From assembly GCA_013397455.1 (NCBI GenBank), contig VYZB01000057.1:2298862-2362861 (forward strand): a stretch of DNA of 64,000 bases. The letters are read 5' to 3'. Position numbers and translations under genes: made by a program. The notes beneath the pieces are model-generated. The model was not told where the DNA came from. It saw only the letters and a program-made list of their open reading frames with translations, and did no database searches. Numbering within the stretch: position 1 is the first letter of the stretch; each line of letters begins with the position of its first letter. This document shows, piece after piece, positions 39,982-53,500 of the stretch. The stretch comes from Crotophaga sulcirostris. Taxonomy: Eukaryota > Chordata > Aves > Cuculiformes > Crotophagidae.

Positions 39982-40174
39982 TCTCCTCTGAGTTTTCAAA
40001 ACTGTGAACGTTTCCAAGAACTTCTTCAAAGGAGCACACCAGGTCAGAGAGTGATTTTCCCTTGTACATTTTGAAATATGCTCCCTCGTCGAGCACAGCA
40101 GCAGGGTGCTGTGGCAGCCCTACTCTGGTAGACTGAGACAGGTCCCACTTCAACCAGGGAGTCTGGCAAACTTC
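39982..40174 (-). CDS. Candidate coding exon, unknown protein
   Basis: On the minus strand a strong acceptor (cgatttttgcag) precedes 193 bp that end GAGGAGA followed by gtgagt. The frame entering in phase 0 gives 64 codons and leaves one base over. The peptide contains TPWLKWDLSQSTRVGLPQHP and KSLSDLVCSFEEVLGNVHSF, a composition typical of real protein. It cannot be joined directly to the candidates at 37.0 or 36.0 kb (phase 1 against phase 0), nor to the one at 41.2 kb (phase 2 against phase 0). If it belongs to the same gene, unseen exons lie between. A 175-codon frame on the opposite strand overlaps it and is probably its antisense shadow. Confidence 0.35.
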
Positions 40175-41110
40175 CTGCAAAAATCGAAAGTAATTTTTTG
40201 CTTTCGTTTCTAAGCAGAAACTCAATTAAACAAAAAAAGGAAAGTGTTTTAGTTTGTTTTGAAGTTGTCAAGACAATGGTATACATTTAGGTTAGGGGTT
40301 TTACTTCTAAAGTTCTTGCTTGATTCATTATTGTTATTTAAATCAAGAAATTTCATATTCCACATGACAGCTAAATTACTAACACAGTTAATATTTTCAG
40401 TATTTTCAGCAATTTATTAATAATTTTTAATTGCAAAAGCCATCTTAACCTGCCTAAAGAAACTTAGTATTGGTGGTAACTTGTGAAAACCAAGTTGCTA
40501 GTCCTGAACTCCACACGCTTCAATCAAGACTGTGTGTTGCAATGGATGTGCTGCCTAAATTAAAGCATACTCAACACCGACAGAAATTTTAGGGATTTAG
40601 AGAATCTTTTATTTTTTACAGAATAAATTGTGCACATCCTGCAGACTGCAATTTTTCAATAGTTTAGGCCTTAACCAATCTGCAGTCAATTTTTGTTATG
40701 CCCAAAAGCATATCCAGATAAGATGCTCACATTGCAGTCAAACTTCAGTCTTCTCCAATTTCAGTTCAATTTCAGCTTGGATTTTGCTCTGAATAGCAAA
40801 AAATGTATTGATTGAGTAGACAGCTAAAGTATTGAACTGCCTAGGCAAAGGATCAGCAAACACTGGAATAAGTCGATCTATCATATTTATATGCAAAGGC
40901 AGAGACTTGTATTTGACAGACTATATACTTCATCTCTTTAGTACAACTTGACTGGGCTCTAGCACCTTCCCTTGCTTAAGGCACACTGCTGCTTAAAAAT
41001 TGAACTTATTTATTTACAAACAGTTCATTAGCATTTAACAGGCATTAAGATGTTTCTGTTTCCTATGCAGTGGAAAGTATTAAATTCCCAATAATATTAG
41101 CATCACTTAC

Positions 41111-41269
41111 CTGTATGTGCCCCAACTATATAGAAATACATCTTCAAATGTAAAAACTGACTCCCACTTATGTTCTTTCAAAGTTCCTTGCTTTTCTTGC
41201 GCAGCATCTATGAATCCAGGTGGGCACATGAGGACCACAGACCTCATTTTTAACAGGCTTTGTAACGGT
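41111..41269 (-). CDS. Candidate coding exon, unknown protein
   Basis: On the minus strand the segment follows an acceptor (cgccatctgcctgcacag) and ends ACATACAG followed by gtaagt, an ideal donor. The 159 bp are open to the donor in a single frame: one base, 52 codons, two bases, phase 2 to phase 2. The C-terminal part reads KEHKWESVFTFEDVFLYSWG. A second frame is open for 33 codons and then meets TAA, so it would only suit a terminal exon. The larger minus-strand frame at 41107-41556 includes this segment plus intron-like sequence upstream. The product is not recognised. Confidence 0.33.
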
Positions 41270-42518
41270 CTGTGCAGGCAGATGGCGACAGAAAGAATTA
41301 CTAAAAGAACTGCCATGCCACACACCATACCTACTTCGCTGTGGGTTTTATAAACAACTTTGGGGCTAATTTGCTGACAAGGAGTCGAGCAGCAGGCATT
41401 GGATGTGATGGAGGTGCACAGGCAGAAGGCAGCTGCCCAGCACAGAGCATCGCTCCCCCAAGCAACACTGCCTCCACCCCAGTGCCTTGATGCAGCATCT
41501 TCAACAAGGCTATGCTGATCTACGCCAGCTGAAGATCTGGCCACACGTGATTGCACCTGTCTGCCAAGAAGCAGCCCAGCAAACAGCAGCTTGGCAGAGC
41601 AAAGCTTATGTCAAGCAAGATGGCAGCAAGAGCCCAGCCAATCTCCCTGATCTTCTGGGGAGACACCAACTGACTCCTGTTTCTCCTCATGTGTCCTGGA
41701 ATTCTTGAAGGACTAAGATGTCTGAGAAGGTCCCCTCCCTGTGTGGTCGGAATCCTAGAGGTCTGGGTAAATTAGATAATCTTGAAACTATGGCCTATTT
41801 AGTGCCAACTTATTTTGTCCATACAGACCAAAAAGCTCCTTTTACAGCATAACAAAAAATACCTCTACAAAACATTAACAAAATATTTTATGAGGGTGGA
41901 GGGAAGTATCTGCACAAAAGCTGGCTGCATCCAAAATTCCCTATAAAAAAGAATGCTAGTGGGAATATGTTTTGGGAAACTAGTTGCTAAAAAAACCCGC
42001 TTTATCTTAATCCTGATGCCATTGCCATGTTTCCATTTTTATATAAACTTCCTTTTCTTCCTCAACTTGTAAAGTTACACTTCCTTTAGTTCAGCTACAG
42101 GCCACCAGAACTGGACTCAATCCCAGTGTCACTCCATTCCAAAACCAAGAAGCCCTCACAAGCCACACTGGCTGCTTTCCAGACTGTAAGGAGGAAGAAG
42201 GGTGGGGGGAACATGCTAATTAAAAATTAACTACCAAAAAACCCTACCTCAACAACAGACACCCAACACACTCCTCCAATTCTGAATAAATCTGCACTGT
42301 TAATATAGATAAATAATTTTAACTAAATTGAGAGTTTTAGGTCTATGTACAATATTAACATTATATAGCTGTTAAAGATGAGTTCTGGATGCGAATTTTA
42401 GATTTCCATCTAAGTTACTACATAAACAGTTGGTATAATTTCAGCAAAAAAGTCCTTTGATTAAATACCAATTAAAAAAACACCAATAGCTATAAGACAG
42501 TTTAGCAACAGCCAGTTT

Positions 42519-43334
42519 GTCACGCTGGAAGGAAGGGATGCCATCCAGAGGGACCCTGGCAGGCTCGAGAGGTGGGCCTGTGCCCTGCACCTGGGTCGAG
42601 GCAATTGCAAGCATAAATACAGGCTGGGCAGAGAACGGATTGAGACCAGCCCTGAGGAGAAGGGCTTGGGAGAGCTGGTGGATGAGAAGCTCAACATGAG
42701 CCAGTAATGTGCATGTGCAGCCCAGAAAGCCAACCTTACCCTGAGCTGCATCAAAAGAGATGTGACCAGGAGGTCAAGGGATGCGATTCTCCCCCTCTAC
42801 TCTATTCTTTTGAGACCTCATTTGGAGTACTGTGTTCAGCTCTGGAGCCCCCAGCATACGAAGGATATGGACCTCCTGGAGTGGGTCACAAAAATGATCA
42901 GAGGGCTGAAGCACTATGAAGCTCCTATGAAGACAGGCTGAGAGAGTTGGGGTTGTTCAGCCAGGAGAAGAGAAGGCTCGGGGCAGACCTTATAAGCAGC
43001 CTTCTGGTACCTAAAGGAGGCCTACAAGAAACCTGAAGAGAGACTTTTTACAAGGGCATGTAGTGATACAAGAAGGGGTAATGGCTTTAAACTGAAAAAA
43101 GGTGAATTTACATTAGATATAAGAAAGAAATTGTTCACCTTGAGGGTGGTGAGGCACTGGAAGAAGCTGCACAGAGAAGCTGTGGCTGCCCCATCCCTAG
43201 AAGTGTTTAAGGCCAGGTTGGATGAAGCTTTGAGCAACCTGATCTAATGGAAAGTGTCCCTGCCCATGGCAGAGGGGTTGGAACTGCATGATCTTTAAGG
43301 TTCCTTCCAACCCAAACCATTCTATGATTCTGTG
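42519..43334 (+). pseudogene. CR1 LINE, 3' ~0.8 kb with decayed ORF2 end
   Basis: It opens with CR1 sequence (gatgccatccagagggaccc), passes through the ORF2 C-terminal region (gtcaaggg...tcatttggagtactgtgttcagc, then ggagaagagaaggctcgggg), and ends with the 3' untranslated part and tail 'accattctatgattctgtga'. The reading frame is broken by stops and small indels, so no protein can be made. The 5' truncation is near 42519, and the end at 43334 is the natural 3' terminus. Confidence 0.95.
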
Positions 43335-46300
43335 AGCCTGCTGTATAACTCTTGCTATTTTTTATAAACAATTTTTCCATTCTGAACTTGCAAACATCTC
43401 TTTCTGTTTTCTGAAATAGACGTAAGCATCTGAAGTGTCAGGGACTGCCAACAAAACTTACATCTGATAAGAAAAAAGTCACAGGACTTTTTTTTTTAAA
43501 CAAGGATTTAGCAACATTTTTTATCCACTACAGAACAAATAAGCAGCTCAGTGGGGGAAGTGGAAGAAAGAATCAATGTATTTCAGCCTAGTGTATTAAT
43601 GGAAACCAATAATGAACTGTATATATTTAACATGATAGATATTTTAAAAGTTCAGCTAAAATAAGACCTCAATAACTGTAAGACTCTCTCCAGGCCAGCC
43701 TGAACAGCTAGGTTATGCTCTCGGGACAGGGATAATCCACTTTTCTAAACAAGAAAGAAAGCAGAAGTTCACAAGAAAATACAACAAGCAGCAATGAGAA
43801 ACACCAAACTTATTATCAAGATAACAACATGCAAGCAAAAAAATATTTACATTAAGTCCCCAGCAAGGACAAAGGCTTTGGTTTATTCTTACTACTTCGT
43901 ACAGTATTTCCAGCTCAAGTTCCTGTAAGAGAGCTTTTTATGTAAAAAGGCTCTAATTTTTGCCATCCCAAAACAGCATCCTCACTGGAAGGAAAGAAGG
44001 CATTGAATTGCCATTTCAGCAGAAATCTCTATTCATACTGCAATACAAAGAGATAAGACAGATCCTTGCAATGATGGTTGGAAATAATCTGCCCTGTATT
44101 TAAATCTACTATTACATTTTCAAGTATACTTTGCATTTAATTACTTGCTTCACCAGCAGTTGCTCATTACACATAAACCATGCCAATCTAATCACTCTAA
44201 GCATTTGTAAACTGCTGCTCTCTAACAATACAGAACTCTTAAGTGTTCCTTGCAATATAGAGCATGCATTAATGTATAGTAATGTTGTATTCATTTTCAA
44301 CCAGGCTAGGACAAAGTCTTCACCATTTGACTGAATATAAAAAACCATTCACAGTATTTATTTTCTAGATGTTAAAAGACAAACCTAAACATTTATGCTG
44401 CCTGGATTCACAATATGGCATTAAGCAGCAAGAACTGGAGTCAGCAAGAAGTTTCTACCCTTTCATTATAATGTGTATGTCAGCACTTATCTGGCTAAAT
44501 ATAACTCGTCTGCAAAACGCATAAACCCCAGCACCAGCCTAAGGTGTTGCTGCTTTACACAGCATCTATCCAGACACATGACAGAAACTTTCACTCCCAC
44601 ATTTGAAATCCAACACCCATCCAAGTACCTGTTGTACCCCAAATAGAACAATGTCCAATTTGTGACATGTGAAATGCTGCACTAACTGGCACAAGAAGCA
44701 TTGATCTTGTTAGAAGTGGACAGAGAGGTGTTATTAAGATTACAGGGGTAGACAGCAAGAAACACTGGGAATCCACAGCCCTTCCCATACACCTTTTTCA
44801 GGTCTAAACAAAAAAAGATTCAGAGATATTTGAGCCTTTGTTTCTCCACCACATGAAGAAAGGGATAAAGATGTGAAAGTATGGCAGCTTCCTTTCTCAT
44901 CTCATATGCAGCCACTGTAAGTTCCTTACAGAAAAGTACATGACACGACTTCTAAGATAATCAGACAATTAGTAAGAGCTACCAAATATCAATACTAATT
45001 ATTGAACATGTACACCTTCAACATTTGTGTGCAACATTTAAGAAATGTTCAAACATTCAAAGAAATAACCCCATGCTCTGGATTTTGGATGCTGCACATG
45101 CAAGTGGATGACTTGCAGTCACCACCCTGCAAACCCTGCTAGCCCTCAGAAACATGTTGCCTCTGAACAGCTGAGAACTAAGAAGTCGGCTTGGAAAGCC
45201 TTAAACAGAAGGAAAGCAGAAAATTTGCAAAGAACAGGTTCATTTTTAATTTATCAGTCCTGTTGCTGCAATTAAAGCTTTGCTAAACACACTAACCATC
45301 GAGCGCTCTGGTATTGTACCAGGCAAAAAAGGGCTTGGCTGGCCAAGAATGGGCAGCCATAACTGCACTCCCAATTACTGGTTTCACAAACAGTGAGTTT
45401 AAAATGAACTAAAGCAATTATCACATTTTCTCGGAGCAACGTACGTGCCTGGCTGTGCAAGCAGGAAGGGTCCCTGCCAGGCAGTGCATTCCCATCGCCA
45501 AACTCCTGCAGTGAAAGCAGTGTGAGCAGTGCCCAGCGAGGCCGGGGCAAGCTGGGGCCACGCAAAGGACAGAAAAGGGACTGGAAATGGGTGCCCTGGG
45601 CTGCCCAGGGGGCACTGAGGGACAAAAGAGGAGGATACACCTGGGTCTTGCTGACCATCTCTGGGAAAATGAAAAAAAAATTGAGTCGGAGATAAAAATG
45701 AGTGTGCTAATGCGGATAGCAGGGAAGTTCAAGCTAACTGTTTTGTTCTTATTTCTGTTATGTTACTGGTTGCACTTACAATCTGTAATTAGTGAGCATC
45801 ATCAAATGCAGTTCTCACCACACTCGCTGAAGCTCTGAAACCTCACCTCATGCTATTTTCTATGGTACGCCTGTGAACATCTTTTTTCTCTGTAATAGTG
45901 ATTATTCCTACTGTAAAAGATGTAAAGAAGGTCCTAGAAGCCAGAGGAAAAGTATCTCCTGCTTTTGCTGCCCCTAATTTTGATTCTATCTACATTAAAA
46001 AGTTGTACACAATAGCTTCAGTTTCAAGTAGCTTAATATAGCCTTGTATATGGACTGTGTTATGAACAGACATATCAATCTCACCTGTGTTTCCCAAATT
46101 TCACATGCAAATAAAATATCTGTAATTTCAACTATTTCAAGATCATTGCTTAAAATGCATGAGAAGCTCCTCTTGTTTGTCTTTTCATTTGCTGGTGGTT
46201 TGAGATCAGTAAGATGGCAGTGGTTCAAAGCAGAAGGGAGAAATATCACTTCTTCTATCATCTCCTTCAGGATCAATCAAGCAGAGCTCCCAAGAACCTG

Positions 46301-49269
46301 AACATACAGAGGCAGTGAGGGACACCCCACACTTAGTACAAGGTTTTGGAAATGCTGCCTCACCCTCCTCAGTAAGAAACCATTGTTTGGTTCATCTGCA
46401 TTTGAAAGCCCTTCTCTCTCTGGACAGAGATACATAGCACAGTTTGTCTACTGAAAAGAAAAAGAGATTATCTTTATTTTCAAAATCTCTTGAAATAAGG
46501 TACAGAGCGGTGCAAGATCTCCAAGGTCAGAAAAGATCTGTCTGACTTTGGATGCAGCCAACTGAGATGAGATGCTGCAGATCCTAGATCACGAAAAAAG
46601 GGTATGGAAATGTAATCCACTTGCCTTAACATCCTGGGAATAAAAAGACTTCACTCTTTTTTGCAGGTTTTTTGTTTGTTTGTTTAAATGATGGAATCCA
46701 AATGAAATTAAACCAAAGTAGTTCATGGATGCATCCAGCTGTTGCAGTTTCTGAATAAAATAAGCACTGTGACTGAAAGCTTCAAAGGTCAGTGATGATC
46801 CCTGAAGCTGAGAGCCTGGTGGAGATACTACAACATCAGAACTAAGCACACATCCTTGTCTCCTCCAACTGATCTTGAGCCTAGAAGTAGGAAGCGTGGC
46901 CTTTCAAAGAAAATGGACAAGCAAGGAGTGCTGCCCCCAGTGAAGAGATTCTCCCAAAGCGATGTTTGCCTCTAGACAAAAACATACTAATTTTCCTGTT
47001 AAGAGTGGGAGAGGTGCCAAAAAAAAGGAGTTTATTTTTGGGTCTGACTATGCAGAAAAGCGGTATCACAGAGCTTCATCTCATTATCCCTCAAAGCAAT
47101 GGAATAACACTAGCAGACACTAGCGGAAGCCAAATGCGACCTTCTCTTCCCCAGGCACTGCTGAAACCAGCCCCCTCGTCAAAGACTTGCAAACTAGAGG
47201 GATGCAGTGGTGTCTCATGGGAGAAGAGTCTTCACAAAGAACCTGAAAAAAAATCAGGGCCAAATTCAAGCACAGCCAAACCAGTTAAATGGCTGCTGTC
47301 CTCTAAAGGAGGAAGGCTTGTCCCCTTTCTCACCTTCCTTTTCTTCACTCTGCATGCCCTATCTTTTCCTCTGCACTATCAAGATACTTGGCAAGCCCTT
47401 CCCTGAGTCACTTCAACTCACTGAATTTACAGAATCTACAGACTCTGCCGCATGTGTTTCTTGCTGTTTCAGCAAGTTTCAGTAGCCCACAGAAGCACAC
47501 AATGAATTCTGGCACAAGTCCAAGGTAGCCATTGCATGACTGGGAGCTGGAGGAAGGAAGGAAGGAAGCACAGAGAGGGAAATGCTTTACCCTTTTTGAA
47601 ACTGATGAAACATTAAATCATCTCAGCGTAGTTCCACAAACACCATCCGGTTTTACCCAGCACCCAGATACAAAGCATGCTGTGCCACAAAGGCTGCGGG
47701 TCCTTCGGAGTGACCCACCAGCATGGAAAGAAGAACACCTGCAAGACCAACCACTATGTTCCTGCCCTGAGAAAGTAAAGACAATTGCCTAGAACAGTGG
47801 TGGCTACATATGTTGAAGAAAAATATCACTAAATCCTTAGCAACCAACATTTCACCCTTTTTCATTTTTCTGCTTTTTCCATATAGCTATGTAAGTCAGA
47901 TGAAGACCACTTCCCACAGCCTTACGTAGCACCAGTGAACAACCAGCTAGAGGAACCACCACTAATCTAGATTGTAAAACCACCAAGAACTGTATTGCAA
48001 TATTCTCTTTAAATGCTTTTTACAGTGAAAAATAAGATCTTTTTTTTCCTTTGGCGGTACTTACATTTGTCACAATTACATTAAAAAAAGAGAGACTTGT
48101 TGAGAAATACGAGGTCAAAAGCATTTTTGATCCAAAGATAGTTCTTTCAGCCACTTCTAAGGAATATGCATGTATATATAAAAGATGAGGTTGGATCAAA
48201 TGTTTAGCTTCCCAACTTTACAAAGTCCAGTTTATAGAAGGTGAATGTACAATTCATGTTCTAGGTTAGTATGATGCAGGTAGTAGCCACTTTATCTGCT
48301 GAACCACACAAAAAATGTAAGTAACCATCCAATTTTTTTAACTGCTTGCCATAATTACACTGCCTACCTTAAGTTCAAGTAACTTTTTATTCATTATGCT
48401 AAAAAATACATTAAAGATGGTAAAAAGATGAGCTACGCAATTTCATACTTCAGTATCTAATCACTGAGACATTTTACCTTCCCTCTGATTCCATGTCAAG
48501 TGATCATAACAGTCTCCTTTCGTCTGAAGCAATAAATAAAAATATTCCGACCGCTGTGGAAAGGTTTTGGGAGACTAATGGACTCATGGTTACGTAATTA
48601 GGCTGAAATTCCAAATCTGCCTAAATTAGTGGGATTTTTCCATCAACTTCAGTCAGGATTTTATGGAAGTTTTGATTCTTTATCTTTTGCAAAAACACCA
48701 GTAAAAAGATGTGTATTTTTATCCAAAGTTCAAGCAACAGAAGTTGTTCAGTTTCCTGTCTTCGTCAGTTTTGTTGTCAAACAACAAGTACCACCCACAC
48801 GTGTACTTTTTAATACAATGAGGCAAATGTCAGGGCAATCATCGTTTGGGACTGGAAAGTCTGGCAAGGCGCCAGAGCGGTGAAAGTGATCCCATCACAG
48901 ATTGCTCAGCAGCAGCGATAACATTAAATTCCTTCCCACTCTGTTCAGCAACATGCTACAGTGAAAAATGTTAGCACAAGTCTGTGAAATCGAAGCTGAT
49001 CACCACAGGAGCTAACGCACACTCTTTTTATTCGCTTTGTATTTCCTGTTCAATTTTCACAAACAAACATAAACACTAATAAGAGTTTCTCTTCTAGCAT
49101 ACCATCCTTCTGTAGTCTTAGGGGGTGGCCTCGAGCAGCAGGAATGGTCAAGCTGCTTGCTATTTTTAGAAATAAGCAATTCAATAAATCACTTGAAAGC
49201 ACTACAAAGCCAATGGGCACTCTCATTCTGAGGGGAAAAAAATAAAAAAGTATCATTGCTCAATCCACA
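43335..49269. other. Non-coding stretch
   Basis: Nothing is recognised except a short GGAA tract at 47.55 kb. A moderately GC-rich patch at 45.45-45.66 kb carries a 128-codon minus-strand frame without any recognisable motif. Confidence 0.5.
47551..47568 (+). repeat. (GGAA)n short microsatellite
   Basis: There are about four and a half aggaa/gaag units in a row. It is a very short simple repeat. Confidence 0.6.
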
Positions 49270-50505
49270 GCAGTATTTACAGAGCAGACACCAAGGGGAA
49301 GTCATGCTTGACCAGCTCAGTGATCTTCTAGGACAAAATAACTGGCCCAGTACAGAGGGAAGAACAGTGGATATTCTCTATCTAGACTTCAGGAAGGTTT
49401 TTGCTGCCATCTCCCATAAGTTCTTCTACACAAGCTGTTGATGTATGGGGCTGGATGAGCAGCAGTGAGATGGACTGATCAGCTGAATGGCTGTGCCCAC
49501 AAGGTGATGATCAGTGGCACAAGGCCTAGTTGGAAGCCAGTAAACAGTGATGCACGCCAAGAGTCAATACTGGGTCCTGTTCAACATCTGGATTAGTGAT
49601 CTGGATGATGAGGCAGAGCGCAACCTCAGCAAGTTAGCAGATGACACACAACTGGAAGGAGTGGATGATATGCCAGAGGGTCACACTGCCATCCAGAGGG
49701 ACCTTGACAGGCTGGAGAAACAAGCCAAGAGGGACCTCACAAAGCTCACTAAGGGGAAGTCCAAAACCTGCACCCAGAGAGGAACAGCTCCTGGCACCAG
49801 TACATGCTGGGCACCACCCAGCTGGAAAACAACTTTGCAGAAAAGGCCATGGGTGTCCTGATGGACACTTGAGTTACAACACAAGCCAGCAAAGTGCCCT
49901 TGCAGCAGAGAAGGGGAATGGTGTCCTGGGCTGCATTAGACAAAGTACTACCAACAGGTGAAGAGAGGTGATCTTGTCCCTCTGCTCAGCACTGGTGAGG
50001 TCACACTTGGGAGTGCTGGGTCCAGTTCTGGGATACCCAGTACAGGAGAGACACACACATACTGGAGAGAGTCCCACAAAGGGCCGTGAAGATAATTAAG
50101 GCACTGGAGTATCTCTCCTGTGAGGAGAAGCTGAGAGAGCTGGGACTGTTCAGCCTGGAGAAGGCTCAGGGGACCTCATCAATGTCTATAAATACCTGAA
50201 GGGAGGGTGCACAGAGGACAGAGCCAGGTTCCCCTCAGTGGTGCCCAGTGACAGGACAAGGGGAAACAGGCACACACTGAAACATGGGAAGTTCCCTCTG
50301 AACATCCAGAAACAGTTTTTTCACTATTAGGGTGACCGAGCACTGGCACAGGTTGCCCTGAGAATCTGTGGAGTCTCCCTCTTCGGAGATATTCATAAGT
50401 TGTCTGTACATGGTCCTGGGCAACCAGCTCTAGATGGCTCTGCTTGAGCAGGGGGATGGACCAGATGACCCCCAGAGGTCCCTTCCAGCCTCAACCACAC
50501 TGCAA
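49270..50505 (+). pseudogene. CR1 LINE, 3' ~1.2 kb with reverse-transcriptase remnants
   Basis: This is the longest CR1 copy in the window. The frame at 49256-49441 holds the palm motif A region (DILYLDFRKVFAAISHKF; intact elements read YLDFSKAFDTVSH). After a stop, another frame at 49547 carries [24 protein letters not shown] sequence and then [20 protein letters not shown], which contains the ADD of motif C. The C-terminal region follows in broken frames, and the element ends 'cccttccagcctcaaccaca' at about 50505. In-frame stops and frameshifts make it inactive. The left boundary is approximate. Confidence 0.93.
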
Positions 50506-53500
50506 TAAAGTCTGAGCAGCACATCTATATCTACTGGTACCCACAGCATACCTGAAAGCAGCCAACTGCACATTCTTAGCTGAAATCATTCTAGACTGAA
50601 AACAGTCTAGTAAATAAGGATCAAAACTGTTAGCAACTCCACCATACCTCTTTATTCTCACGTAATTATAGTTTTATAATACAATTCCTTTTAAGGGCAA
50701 AATGGTTATTCTTGGTCTGCATCCCACAAACAAGAACAACAACAAAATTACACCAAAAATCCTCAGCAAATTACTCCCATTCATTCTTTATTAAGGGAGA
50801 GTGGACGAAAAAAAAATCTTACAATCTCACCACTCTTAGCTCTGCCTCCACTAATCCATACTACATATAAACTTTTTTAAATTTATTTTTAATAAGGAAG
50901 AAAAGATTCCCAAGTCTGATCATGCAGTTTCCACACCAACTTCATCAGACAGGTTTTCTCTCCAGGTCTATAAGAAACTTCAATGAAAAATGGACCAAGT
51001 TTACTTCCTTACAAAAACATAACTAAGCTGCTGGTGTTAATCTTCCTCTCTTGCCTCACCCTTTAGTTGTTCTCCACAGTCCATCAGCCTCCATTCGTTA
51101 TCTCTTGTACTACTCTTCAACTTCTCAGAAGAGCAGAGTTGTGCTAGTTCTGGGTTTGCACACAGTTTAGACTAAAAGGATCCAGCTCCAAGATCAGAAC
51201 GTGAGTTCTGGTGTTATAATAACTATCAGTATTTATAAAAGTATCTTTATCACTATTAATTTGAGAGGGAACATTTCAGTTTACTCTTCGGTTAGTGTCC
51301 AAGTTCCTAATGTGCCTTTGAGATCTCTATACCGCTAAATGAATCTGGCATTTTAAGTTTGCACTTTGCAAATTGTCTGTTAAAATAGACTTGCATGCAT
51401 GTATGAAAGATAAATTAAATAGCATTTTGTCTAATGAAGCAAAAAATAAGTTGGTTTTGCCCAAGATGAGCCTATAACCCACTAAAACAGTAAAGCTGAA
51501 AGTCTGATTTAAAGGATGCCAATGAATTCACGCCTGGCTTTAGAAAGAAAGCAGAGAAAAGCTGAAAAGGAGCAGAGAGAGAATTCAACCCAGCCAAACA
51601 TCACATGTAACAGGCAACTGATTTCTTCCAGACAAATTATGAAGATTCTTCTACATCCCACATATAACACAGATGTCTCAATTTAAAAAAAATAAACAAA
51701 ATACAAACAAAAAACCCAAACCAAACAAACCAACCAAACAAACAAAACCTAAAATAGTCAAAAAAAATCATGTCCAAAAGCACACTTTTTACTAGATTAA
51801 CCTAGACTCCTACTAATATTTTCCATCCCTGCTCCAAAAGCTTTAGCACAGACTTGCATGTGCTCCAGACTTCGTACTGTTGCAAATTCCACTTTGCAAG
51901 GTGGGCAAAACTGAGCCCAACAGGCATTAAGCTCAAGTCTCACTTACACAGCTCAGCCTTTCACATTCCTCTAGTGTCACAGCACAGCCGTTTGGGTCTT
52001 TAGTTTCCAGAGATTTCATCTGTTTATTTCTCCTCACTTGGAGAGTTGTGTAGTTGCAGGAATAAATCCATTTGTGGGAACTTAATCCTAAACTACCAAG
52101 AAGAGCTCACACAAGACAATATCTGGAGTAGATTACTTCACAGGAACTTATTGCAAGGTAAGGGGCAGAGACCACAGCAACATAACACTTGAGGAACAGG
52201 AGCAGCCCCCGTAGTCAGGTGGGTTAGCAATGTCCCTATGTCCATACTCTGAGCCTGGGAATGGAAATCGGGTTGGAGATAAAGTGGCAGCTCAACTGGG
52301 CCACACACAAGAAAACAAAAACTCCCTTACTATTTATAACAGTAGAAAAAATATTGCAACATGTTGGCAAGTTATCACAAGCCCATGTTCATCATGAGTC
52401 CAAACACTCAATCATAGTGCTTTAGGGGTTTTGAGGCAAATTAGTGTAGCTCTGCAGCTTGCAGTGGGGCTTGCTTACCAAGGACCAGATAAACTCAGCA
52501 CCACAGAGCCCTGATGAACCCTACTCCATAACCTTCTCTCCCACTGACCAAGAAGAGCAGTGTCCACAGACTGAATTAACCCCAGCATGGTACTAACATG
52601 GCTGCTTGTGGTATCTGAACCAAGCTCCACACAAAACATGAAATATATAGGACTGCAAATTAATTCACGTTTCAAAGCAAAGTACTGGTAATTGTGCTAT
52701 TTATTCTTTTTCATTACATTTCAATTGGCTGAAAATCTAGATGCAGCCAAAGCAGCAAGTATGGGATTAACAGAAATGGGTTCACGTGCAAAATGAGTCT
52801 CTATAATTAGCACCTTGGTGTTATTTATTTTGCTGTAAAGATGAATGAGCTAGTTCTGACAAAGTAAGAATTTCAGCATTTCTCAACAAGGCTTTACAGG
52901 CTCACAAAGTGTCTCTGGCTCTCCTGCCACTACCCACCAGCTACACACAGCACGCTCAGGCCTCTTCCAGTAGGGTGTTAGTAGGGGGAAAAGAGTAACA
53001 ACAGTGTTCTCCAGTGTCCTCCACCTGGACACCTATGTGGCTACTGCAACATAAAAAAGCAATTTTTGTACCTTGCCCATGACCAACAGCCTCTCTCTAC
53101 TTTTTTGTCATATCTGTTCTCTCCTTCCAGGACTTTAGATATTGGAGAAATAAGATTTGTCATTATAAAGTACTTCCTCCTCTCTCCCTATCTCCACCCT
53201 TAAGAGTGAGGGTCAAAACCAGACCACCAGTGGCGCAACCACACAGCGCACTCCTTTCTGGTGGAGACAACATAACTACAAGAGCTGATGGTGCAGGGAC
53301 TTTTTTCATCCTGACCAGTGGACCATATTCTCAGGCATTTTAAAAAAATACTAATTCTATTGCAGACCCATATACCACAGGCACTCCACAGAAGTGACTT
53401 TATGAGGAACCTGTGAAAGCTCTAGCTTTAAAATACCATTTTACCACAGGGCACAGAAATGTACATGTGAATCATCTGTATCCTGACCACACACCAAAAC

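Noticed and set aside
39547..40074. 175-codon plus-strand frame
   Set aside because: It lacks convincing splice borders of its own, its composition (rich in S, L, F and C) is like antisense translation, and it overlaps a better minus-strand exon candidate.
41107..41556. 149-codon minus-strand frame taken as a whole gene
   Set aside because: A strong acceptor at 41270 and a donor at 41110 suggest that only 41111-41269 is exonic; the rest looks like intron read-through.
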